Shown here: positions 44,001-54,496 of the stretch, piece by piece
Layout of the letters: each line of letters opens with the position of its first letter
Position numbering within the stretch: the stretch's first letter is position 1
Source of the DNA: Volvox africanus
Lineage: Eukaryota > Chlorophyta > Chlorophyceae > Chlamydomonadales > Volvocaceae
DNA: 64,000 bases
Direction: 5' to 3'
Assembly (NCBI GenBank): GCA_030268105.1
Contig: BSDZ01000003.1
Coordinates: forward strand, 3,472,001-3,536,000
Made by a program: the position numbers and the translations under genes
The notes under the pieces: generated by a model
What the model was told of the DNA's origin: nothing
What the model saw: the letters and a program-made list of their open reading frames with translations, nothing else
Database searches by the model: none

Positions 44001-46194
44001 CTCCAGTGTACGACATGGGCCCCGCCATACCGGCGGTCAACAACTCGCTCTTAATGGTCGAAAACGCCGCCGCCAGCTCGATTAATTCCTCGGTAGCGTT
44101 TGCCGCCAATGGCGGCGTCGCGGTGGCGAATGGCCGGCCGCCGTCGCGGCTACGCGCAGTGAACCCGTTGGAAGCATCCATGGCGGGTGAGAGCGTCTTT
44201 ATTTATCCGAATGGCCGGGAGATGGTCAAGCAGCCCCACGGTGGACCTTCATCCCAGGCGCTGTCTCCAAGTGGCCCCCTACCATTCCAGTCCATTGACA
44301 TGGCCAGCCGCTTGGGCGCCAGCGCGGCTGCCATTCCCACAGTGGTCACCACCCAGGAGCTGGAGACGGGCCCGCTGCCGCTGACACCACACGGCGGGGG
44401 CCCGGCATCTTCTGTTGCGAACGGCCAGGAGCTGGCCAGCATAGGGGGACCGCCAACTGGGCCCAATGACGCCCCTGCCTCAGCGCCGATGGCGACGGGG
44501 TCGTCAGTATCAGTGGTGGGCAGCACGGCTTTGGAGCGCCAGCCTGCGTCGCCTGACCGTCGCCCGGTGGCCGCCCCAGCCACACCTTTGGACGTTGACA
44601 GTGTGATGAACAGGAACAAGGAGAAGCTGGAGATGCTCAAGGTGTGGGAGTGTCCAGCTAGCTTGATAGATAGCAATTTCCGGCTCATGCAAGTATATTC
44701 GGCGCAAGTATGCGTTGTTGTATCATTTGGAAACTTTACCAGTGGAAGTATTTTGTTGAAGCTCGGGGGCTTCTTCATAGCCCTCCACGTCAGGGGCCCT
44801 CCACGAAGGCGTCGGAGCCACATTTACGCATGGTTTGGTCGTGCCTGACTTGTTCCTCCCATCCTCACCAGGGCATCACTGACCTCACAACGGGGGCTGC
44901 CAGCGTCGAGGCGCTGGACGCTTTTCTGGCACGTTACGCGGCCCAGCGGCCCGGCCTGCCCGAGCGCACTGCCACGCCCGTGCTACGCGTCTGCACCCCC
45001 TCCATTGAATCGGCTAGTGCATCAGCGCCGCGAGCCGTCGAGCACTCCCTGCTGCGGAATGGCTCGATGCCCGCCGCGACCCCACTGTACTCTTCCCGTA
45101 CCAACAGCGTCGGACCGCTGCCGATGGGGGGTGGACGAGTGCTGCAGGCGGGCGAACGCAGCGCCAGCGGTAGCAGCACCCTAGCCGCCGGTGAAGGTGG
45201 TAATGGGCTCGGAAGCGGTGGAGGAGGAGACAGCGCACACGGTGCGGGCGTCAATGGCTCTCTTGGGGGGAGAGCAGATAGCATTGGCGGCAGGAGTATC
45301 GACGGTGGAAGCGATGTTGCAACGAGCGTTGGGAAAGTTAGCGGATGCGGGGCCAACCTCGGCAGCACCCTCAGCAACGTTGGTGGCACTGACAGCGGGC
45401 GCCTGGTGGCTAGTCCTCCTAGCCGTCTGGGTACGGGCCATATTTCGCGGAGGAACTCATTCACCGGGGACCGTACTCTACAGGAAGGCGCGTTGTCACA
45501 GTTGCTTGAGCCGGCGCCTCGGCCCAAGACCGGGCCCGAGTCAAGAGGCGCTGGCAGCGTCCGTGCTCCCAGCCCCATGGCAGGACGACCGCCCATGCTG
45601 CCCAATACCCGCTACAGCAACAGCGGCGGTAGCCGGGGAGGCACGGCGGGCCCATTGTCTGGCTACGTGCCCTCGTGTGCCTCGCGACCAACATCGGGTA
45701 CCAACCCTGCAGCTCTGCCACCCTCGCGGCCGACCTCGAGAACGGTGACCCGCGGCTCGGACGATGGCTCTTTCAATGCCGCCAGCGCTTGGCCCAGCTA
45801 CAACCCCTCGCGCCAGTCCTCCACGGGGGGTCCTCGGGTGTCTCGCTCCCGGTCGCTCTCGACAAATGGCGAAAGTCGCCCGGGGGCTGAGTCGGCATCC
45901 GGACCTGCACTTCAGCGCGATTCCGCAACGGGGTCTGTGCGGCCTGAGGTTCTGCCACCGCCTCCTGAGGACACACTGGACGTGGAGATGCGCAAGGGGC
46001 TAGGCGCTGCTGCGGCAGGGCCCCCGACGCCGCCATCTGTCGGTCACCAGGGTTCACTACCAGGAACCCCGGCGAAAGGCAGCAGCCGCCAGATGAGCGG
46101 GGAATTGGGGACACCGGCATTCCAGATTCCCCGCTCGCCCATGTTGGCAGGGGCACGCCGGACAGGGAGCGCTGCGAGTCAGCGGGGTTCTTGA
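41050..46194 (+). CDS. Low-complexity coiled-coil protein, CSPP1/CCDC66-like
   Basis: Five exons join in frame: 41050-41124, 41294-41570, 41813-42897, 43139-44641, 44872-46194, giving 1420 residues. Near the N-terminus lies KANYAAELQAQMRANEEAKL. A second charged helix lies in exon 3 (DQYRLELEAQIREREERKAA), then a third (PAQEKRRAKELEKHREMAEV). These repeated K.x.Y..EL..QI-type helices are typical of CSPP1 and CCDC66, centrosomal and ciliary-tip proteins. Between them are Pro-rich and Met/Gly-rich stretches (GMGMGMAEPPP). The C-terminal half is Ser/Gly/Pro-rich and probably disordered. Acceptor TTTTAG-type sites and phases are consistent; the exon at 43139 could have another acceptor. A TGTAA polyadenylation-type signal lies at 46241. 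The family assignment rests on helix style, not on a full match. Confidence 0.6.
42578..42600 (+). repeat. GGTATG tandem repeat in coding exon
   Basis: Four GGTATG units encode a Gly-Met dipeptide run within the Met/Gly-rich region. Confidence 0.85.
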
Positions 46195-48341
46195 GAGGCG
46201 CTCTGGCATCAGGACAAAGTGGAGCGACTGTTTAGGTGGCTTGTAAACTGCCAGGCTGACCGCAAGGGGCCCGGCGACCGACTCTAATCGCGAGCTGCGG
46301 ATCTTGTTTTGACCGCTCGGACCTAGTGCTCAGGTGTCAATGGCCGTCCTGTGGGGCATGTGGGACAGGTACTGTTGCGCTCTGCTGCCTGGGTTGCTGA
46401 GCAGCTGTTGCGGCAGATATCGGCCGGCCTGTCGGTTCTCCAGATGAAGCAGCCCTCGCCCCTCCGTCCATCGGGAGTGAGACACACGTGAGCGAGGTTT
46501 TCGTTGACGCTACATTGTGACAAATGCAGACACTGACTCCATTCACCGCAATGGTGAATGCCGTGGTGGCGGGGACGGGCCATGGCGTGGCTGGCCAGGG
46601 CAATGCTGTTTATGCGAAGCGGATGTTTGGGTGCTTAGTCCGCTGTACTGCCCTAATAGGAAGCGGGATAACGTGAGGCGCACGTCCGAGACAAGACTTG
46701 TTTTTTATCTGGCAGGCATGTCGGGCACATGCCTTGTGCAACAAATCAGCGTGGGCGGATGCGTATCCGGATAGTGTAAATCGACTGCTGCTGTAAAATT
46801 ATTCCACCCGGGATAATAACACCATGCAGCTATCATTACCCCTCCTTGCATCGGGTGCGCATCTAACGAATGAAGCTTCCGACGATGATATAGGATTTAT
46901 GAGTGTAATATACTGACGTGGGTGGTGGTGTCGCGGTTAAGTGCACTGTGCATGGGGATGCGTGGGGATCCGCCGGTTTTGAGTAACGATGAGACGCGGA
47001 ACATGTGCGGATATTCCTCTTTGGGTGGAAGGGATATTTCGTCCGCATGGCGGGACACTGGAGCCAAGCAGCTTCAGAGCTGAGTCATGAGGGTCTTACT
47101 CTTCTGGAAAAGCAATACGCGCAGACCACGCAGACCACTACACATCATCTCGGTTTCCCAACTCGGTCCTAAGTGAGAAAGGTACGTGGAGAGGCGCGCA
47201 CCTCTAGCTCGTGATGGCCCTGCTATCACACAACGCTATAAACGACGCAGATTGCCGTTTACCGTTTGCCGTTTTACTGCCGTTCCTTCCGGAAATCAGC
47301 TCACGAACAAACTGCACCGAAGGTTGTCCTCCTGAGCAATGCCCCGGAATCCTAAAGTGGTGGTTATGGAAATGGGTTAGCAGCGAGGCGCCGTTGCTGC
47401 GTTGTGAACGGCCCGAGGTAGTGCGTTGATTGTGACTGCAATCAGGCTTTGAGAGCAGCGTGATGGACGACGAGTACGTGTGGGGACTGGCGCTGAGCGC
47501 CGCGACTGGGGGAAGGGAATGTGCATCAGTACATCATATCTGGCATGACCAGGCCCGATATCATGCATGAAGGCCGCCTGACGATGGATAGAAGCTAGAC
47601 ACTGCACGCTGCGTCCCGGTTGCGATTATTTTCCAGCGTATTGAAAATGCGTCAAGGCGCACAAAGTCGTCTAGAGCACGATCGGAAGCACCAACGAGTT
47701 CGAGTACATAACACCTAGTTGCGTTGAAATGAAGCTCAGGTAAAGTTTGCATGCTATGCGAGTTGAACGGGTCTAGCACTCCCTCGGGCCTACGAAAGCC
47801 CGAGAGAGTGCTGGCAGGGAGTGTGGTGGTCTACCGGCGACCGCAAGAGGGGATCTGTGTTGGACAGCCCGAACAGGACTGCATCTGTAGAAAAATTTCA
47901 CCGCTTGTTACATCTCTGTTTCTAATATCTGGTATCTGCTATGTTGGTGACCAAACCTGAGCTTCCCTCACTGCGTGCACGCGTACATAATCTTACGTGA
48001 CCGCACGATACCCACCCTCACCAGGGTATGTCTTCACCTTCAAGTCCTACTCTTTGACACTGCCATCCAGCGCTAGAGTCAGGTCAGGAGGCATCGCAGC
48101 CTCACCACACAGCAACCCGATACGTGATACGCCGCATTGCCATGTGCCACAGCTCCCCTCTTTCGCTCATCCCGGTCCGTAATAAACGAAAGATCATTCA
48201 CATCGGGACTATTGACAACGCTTTAAACACGTCCATCGCTTCCAGAGCCGCAGCTCTCCTCGCGTACAGCATCTGGGTCCCCATCAATACGGTGCTGCCC
48301 AGACCTTTCGCCAAGCATTCCAACTGAACGCGCCTAGAAAG
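46195..48341. other. Intergenic between convergent genes, 2.1 kb
   Basis: No supported gene. It contains TGTAA motifs at 46241 and 46786, a short GCCGTTT-like tandem cluster at 47253-47285, and an inverted repeat at 47775-47812. Confidence 0.5.
47775..47812. repeat. Inverted repeat, 15-base arms
   Basis: AGCACTCCCTCGGGC and GCCCGAGAGAGTGCT pair with one mismatch around an eight-base loop. It is intergenic, about 530 bases beyond the stop of the SPAG6-like gene. Confidence 0.7.
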
Positions 48342-51300
48342 TTACTTGCTGTTACCGCCCTGGCGATAGTATGTTACCACGTCCGCTGGGAAGAGAGCGT
48401 TTATGGCTTTGAGGTATTGCTGGCCCTTGGTGCACAACCGCCCTTCCAGCGCCTGCATCCTCATCAACCCCCCGCTCGTCACAAATTGCTGCCGGCTCTT
48501 GGCATCGCGCGCCAGCAGAGGCTCCGCGCGCCGCAGCACGTGCTTCAGGACCGCTGGCGGCGTGCTCTCCGTAACCAAGGGCTCCAGCGGCGCCGTGCTG
48601 TTGCAATGGCGGATTAGCGCCTTGATAGCGGCCTTGCAACGCATAAACACGGCAGCCTCCGGGCCGCCAAGCGCCGATGTGGCGCTGGCCGCCGAGGTCT
48701 TGTAACCCTCCAAAACAGCCGACAGCGCGCCCTGGCCGATCAACGGCATTGTGGTTTCCTCGCCGTGCTGGGCCATTTGTTCCAGTGCCCAAGCCGCCGC
48801 CGCAGGGATGCTGATCGACACATCCGGTGCAGCGCTGCCAATAGTATCCCCTGCAGAACCCACTATTCCTTTTGTGTTCCGAGCTGTTGTTGTGGACTTA
48901 AGCGTAGAACCGCCCTTCGTGGTAGCAGCCGCTGCCGCCGCCGTGCCACCGTTGCCCGAGGTATCACCGCGGCGCAGTGCCTGCACTACCTCCGCACCAA
49001 CAGCTGCATCCACCACGGCCTTGGCAGTAATGGGGCTGTAGCTAGCCAGGGTGCCCCCTAGGGTTACACCCGTGCAACAGCCGTCGCCATCCTTTTCCAT
49101 CTGCAGGAACTTGTTCAGGGCGGTTGGGCAACCGCCTGCACACACCTGCGCCGCCAGTGCGGGCGTCTTGCGGCCCAGCTGCAGCAGTAGTGCCGCTGCG
49201 GCGCGCCGAACTGTGGGCACCTGAGACACGGTAATGTGGGCGATTGTCAGAGGTTACTGTGTCAGAGGTACCACAGTGCATCCCTGAACAAAGTATTGCT
49301 CGCGTACATTATTCGCTTACGTTTTGCACCAGACAGATGTCGGATGACAGAAGACCGCCTATAGGCCCCCTAAATCAATGTGCTAGAGGCGGCCAACGCC
49401 GCACACTGCAGCAACTGTTGCGATCTCTACCGAACGTCAATCACGCCGGCAAAAGCTCAGGAGGTTAGGTAGATGTAGGGAGGCAGGAAAGGGCATCCCG
49501 ATCAGGGAGAAAGCAAAACACTGAAGATGACGACACTAGCAAGCACTAACCGACTGAATGCAACGCAATTCACAATCTACGGGACAGTGCAAAATTATTT
49601 ATTGTGTATCTCTCGCGGATTTGTAAGTGGGATATTCGTGGTTTGGGTGTAATGCGTGCCGCCCGACATGGGATGCGATTAGGGGAAGGCGACATGGGAT
49701 GGCGTGAAATGGAAGCCACTCTTTGACGCATATCTAGCTCTCCACATAGCCCCCACCCTTCCACTTTCTGCAAGGCCCCTTAGATTTCTCACCATCTTAT
49801 CAGCCAGATGTGCCACCACTGACTCTACCAGGCCCGGACTTGCCACCTGCGCTGCCAGGTCCTCGTTATGGGCGGCGATATGCGCCAGACAGTTTATAGC
49901 GGCAGCCCTCAGGTCAGGTGGCGTGTTGCCGCCGCGAACCAGTATTGTCACCGGCGGCAAAGCCTCGGACCTGACAGGCAAGAAGTGTTTGAGGTGATGG
50001 AATGTTGTGATACAAGTGAAACAGTGGTAAACGATGTGGGGTTGGCTGCAATTATGCTCTTCAACACACGAAAGCGCAGAATGTCAGAAACGTCTCACCA
50101 CGCTCGCTTCTTCCTTCGTTTGCCCTGATCAGAGACTTCAGGAAAGCTGACGGGCAGGGAGGGCTCCCTTCGCTCTCGCCTTGCCCAGAGGTCCTCACCA
50201 AACGGACAAACTCTGTAGGCCTTCACCGTTGGCATTCTTCCGTCCTATCCCCGCCCGATTTAGGCCTCCCACTTATGCCATATGGCCATAGTTGCAAATC
50301 CCCAGCGCGTACCCCCTGGAAGCCACCCCCACCCAATTAGCCGCTAGTTGATGGTTGCTCTGCCTCTGCTTCTCCCTTTCAGAGGCTCCATCACTAACGC
50401 TACCGGAACGAGCAGCCCCGCCCAGTGACCCACTTGATGACGGCTGTCGCCATATCTGGCCCGTAATGCGCTGTGGTAGCCAGCGTGTGCACCACCGCTT
50501 TGCATAACGAGTGAGGAGAGTCCTGTGCTCTAAGCAGCGCCACTAGCAGCGCCATCAGCGCCTCGTCAGCAATGAGGCTCGCGTGGTCGCGATGGGAGCC
50601 GATCAACGAGTTGAGGTTTCGCACGGCGCTCTCCTTGACAGCGGCGGTTCCATTGCGCAACTGAGTGAGAATTCCTGGCATGGCGCCTATGGGGTTAGGC
50701 AAGGGGGTTCAGTGGGAACGTGAGACGCAACATCGCTCATGTGCGCCTGCACTGGTTGCCACGCTACATGAAGGGCGCATGTATGCATTACTACCATGCA
50801 CTCAGTGGGATTCATACGAGACAGTTAATATGCCGGCTGCAACCGAGCCCATTCCAGCTGCGTGCTAGCAAGTTGCGTCTCGGTGTTCGATTCCATGTTA
50901 CGTGGACCCGTCCCTCCCTTCGCATATTTCCCCAGCGCACCCGCCTCTAGCACCCTCCTAGCAAAATCCACTGAGCTCCCTGCCACCGATGCCAGTACCA
51001 TGTTGGCCCCCGACTGCACCGGGGGACTTTCATGGCTCATGGACAGCACCACACTGCGGGGTGAGTTGTGGGTAGGGACATGAGTGAGGGAACTGGGTCA
51101 GCGGGGGCCGTTTCCTATAAGAGAAGAAAAGCATAGGGGAGGGCCCCAAGCAAGAGACATGTAGGAGGTAAAGAAGCAGGGCTACGAAGTAGCTCCTATC
51201 AATTAGATATTGTCAGGCTGGGTGAGCCCTAGCGTTCTTCAATGGCATCGATAAAGTATTAAGCACTTCTGCATGAGGTTTAAGAAGATGTAAATGAGTT

Positions 51301-52029
51301 TGCATGGTAGGCCGGGATCAAATACACGCTCTCCACGTCAACCCACATGCCTGCAATGGCTAGGGTTGTGGCGCGTACCTGTCGAGCACGCCACACGACA
51401 CCACCGCCTGAGAGAGTATTGGGTCGCAAGCTGCCAACTTGGACACGTTCTGCAGAGCGAGCGCCTGAATGCCTGCACCCCGCATGATGTTTCAAAAGGG
51501 AATTCGCGAGCCTCATTACATCTGGACACGGTTGATTTGGAAAGTTTTCCAACTACAGTTGCGTCTTGGGACGACATCTTAGCTCTTAACTTCAAGCCGC
51601 TGGGTCCACTACACTGTGAATCCCCTCAGGAAACCCTATATATTTCGAATCTTGTCTCGTGCAAGGCCAAGGTGATGGACCATTTAGGCGACGGGCGGTT
51701 TAGGTTGCCTTGACGGATGCCTTGCCTGGTACGGAGTCTTGTGCAAGTGGACAGCAAAGCGTAGCAAGCACGTCGTTTTTCATTAAAGCCTCCAGCATCA
51801 CATTCTGCGAATCAAGCCGATCGAGGAACCCCTGCGAAGAACGGGCCGTCGACGGATTAGGACATGTATCGCCGGACGAAGCACCTGAATTTATAGCTTC
51901 ATCCTCCACCTGCAGCGCTGTAACGAATGTATTTCTTGCAACTTGATACGCCGTGAAAGCTTGGTCCACTTGCTTAAGGATACCCGCTACCTCAGCGACG
52001 GAGGTCAATTTACTCGTGGCCGTCGGCAT
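48342..52029 (-). CDS. SPAG6/PF16-like armadillo-repeat protein
   Basis: Seven exons join in frame: 52029-51910, 51831-51726, 51472-51379, 51053-50902, 50686-50434, 49970-49793, 49220-48342, giving 593 residues. The N-terminus (AFTAYQVARNTFV, then SQNVMLEALMKNDVL and VPGIQALALQNVSKLA) follows the pattern of PF16/SPAG6, the armadillo protein of the central-pair apparatus of motile flagella. Further repeats follow (INCLAHIAAHNEDLAAQV). The end (LKHVLRRAEPLLARDAKSRQ, FVTSGGL, LFPADVVTYY) matches the SPAG6 tail. It is more diverged than true PF16 and has an Ala/Gly/Thr-rich insertion (RRGDTSGNGGTAAAAAATT), so a paralogue is likely. Intron 2 uses a GC donor. The 78-base intron 1 is also open in frame and could be read through. 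The fourth exon's donor (GTAACA) is weak. Confidence 0.82.
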
Positions 52030-54496
52030 TGTAAGACCAAGATACAGGAATTGAGTTATTACAACTTATTAATTATTCTCCTACAAGGCAACGTTAATGA
52101 CCCTGGGCTTGCTACGACTAAAACTGAACAGCCGAGCAATCCGTATGCATCATATGTTGGTATATTATGCACGTTTTCCTTTTTGTGGCATTCGTTGCAG
52201 AGCTCTACGCATGGACGGATGTTCGATGTAACTGTCGGATTGTACGGCACCTGTTGTTTTTCTTCTCTCTTTTTCCATTCCTTGCCGGATCTCGCGTTCT
52301 TTGGGCCTCATGACTTGCCTAGGTTTTAAGGACATTTAAAATCATATAACCTTAAATTACTTGTCTTAACAGAAACCTGTGGGCAGATCGTATGTTCAAG
52401 TTATTATTTTGGGTAAATTTCAGTTTGTGGCGCAAAGGGAGGCAAAACATTTTCTGGTTGAGGGTCTCTGGGGGTTTTCCTGTGCCCTCTAGGGGATGGG
52501 TTAGCCATCTTTCGGGCAGTGTACGGCCCTCGTCCAAGTAGTTTGGGAGAAGTGTTCGGTTATCAGTGTCGTTGACGTTGCCGTGGATGTTCGTTAATGT
52601 AAAGGCCGACCCAGTGCAGAGGAGGTTTTGCCTTGACTCCAGTTCTCTATTGCCTCCTACGCTAGCCTGGGTCTTGTTTTCCGCTCTAAGAAATTGGATG
52701 GTGGACGCAGAGCGAAGGTGGCCGATGCTAGCCGGCAGAGAGAGGTATTAAGAGGCGCGTGAGCGGAGCGCTTAGGCTGGCTAGAATTGTCAGCGAGATT
52801 GGCTTTGCTTCTACTTTTTTCTCGTTCATCTCCCTAGTGCAGAGCTAGTCCTGGAGTAGGTTCTTTCTTGGCTATTTGTAATTGGGGTTTGTAAGTGCAG
52901 CATCAGTTGCGCTAGCAACCACGGCCCAGCGGCCCCTCTGCTAGAGGCGGGGCAGGAGCTGGTGGAAAGGGTTTTGGAAGGATAAGGGTGATCCTTTGGG
53001 AAGATACGAGGTGCAGCATCGTAAGCAAGAGCTCGATGGGACATACACCCGGGTGCAAGGAAACTAGTCAGGATATTGAAACATAAAAACAAGGCGTAGA
53101 AACTAAAATCTCTATAGCTGAGAATAATTAGCAGCCCTTCGAATTCTGTGGCAGGCATGACTTATCGTTACTCTCATAGGACGATATTTCGCGCTGGAAA
53201 CCTGGCCATGATCAGTGTTCCATGAACACTTAAGAACCAAGAAGAATTGTGCTGCCGGGGGTCTTACTGAAACAGGGATTTACTGTAACGATCCACGGGA
53301 AACAGCGCCCCGTGTTATGACGTCCATACCATATCGGTTCCCCAAAAGATCTGTCATGGCATCGCGGGTTGCAGATGCCGACACACCTTAAGGATCACGA
53401 TATTTCTCCTGCCTAAGCGAAACGATACAGGAATTTTCCTCGAAGACTATCAATTTTGGGTGCAAATCTTTGCTATTAGATATCGTACGCCTGCTCCACC
53501 ATCCTTGGCCACATCTTATGGACGGTCTTATATCAAAGCAATCCGCATATCACACGACAAAACCATAAATGCCACCCGAAATCACGGGAAAAAAATAAGG
53601 TTTAGCTTAAATATGTAAGCGTACAGGTCGTACATCCCCAAGCCGCGCCCTCCGCATTGATTGCAGGAAGACCTGAAATATGGCAACGCGGCTGCTCGAC
53701 GGTATTCAGTTCCGATGGATTACGCTTCACCGCCATCCTCTCCCGCACGTGTTACTTCAGCCAGAACTCTACTTGTATGCAGTCCTCAGCCAGGTGAACG
53801 CAGACCGGCTTGAATGTCCACGAGACAGTGTCTTCGTATCCAACTCCCCCCCCAAATAGGCAAGCGTCCATATTTTTCGCTCGTTGTCGTGTCGATGAAG
53901 TATGAAGAGGGCAGCAATCCGTAAATGCGCGCGGCGCACCCTTTCAAACCTTTCCATAACATAATGGCCGCTTGCACAGCCCGCATACGTATTTGCATAT
54001 CATCTCAATGGACCGCCCATCAGGCAGCATGCAGTGGCGCGCTGCCCTCCCAATAGGTACCGCTGACGACGGGTATTATTGCACGGCGCTGCTCATATGG
54101 GCCTACGCATCACACGATACTAGGGGAAAACCATGCATCTTCACGGCAGTGCTGCCACCTGCAGCCTCTGCTACATGGGTCATCGGATGTCGGCCTCAGC
54201 CCCAAACCCTGCAAGTATCCCAGCTCTTGACGCCTTAACCAGCACGTGCCCTCGCAGCTCAGTCTTAAAGAACCTACGTTGCGGTTTACCGCTATTGGAA
54301 TCTCCGCGCAGATCACCCAGTATACCCACGACCACCTGTGCTGCGCGTCACGTGGCACTGACGCTCGGCAAGATTGTCATCTTACCAGGATAAGAGATCC
54401 GCTCAGGTCCGCCAACCTGCTGCTGCCGAGCTGCTACATCCTGGCTATCCAGAAGAAGCCAAGCAGCGCTCCATCCCGGCCCTACCTGCAAAGGCC
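52030..54496. other. Intergenic, 2.5 kb, no gene seen
   Basis: No frame here could be assigned or spliced. The stretch 52440-52760 has somewhat protein-like plus-strand composition broken by stops, perhaps old transposon sequence, but no motif supports this. Confidence 0.4.

Noticed and set aside
43419..44823. Minus-strand frames opposite exon 43139-44641
   Set aside because: Antisense shadows with no splice-consistent partners.
44710..44871. Upstream extension of the last CSPP1-like exon
   Set aside because: It is intronic: the donor at 44641 and acceptor CTCACCAG at 44871 give the phase-consistent join.
52440..52760. Possible retrotransposon coding remnant
   Set aside because: Composition hints only. 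No reverse-transcriptase, integrase or terminal-repeat motif could be identified.
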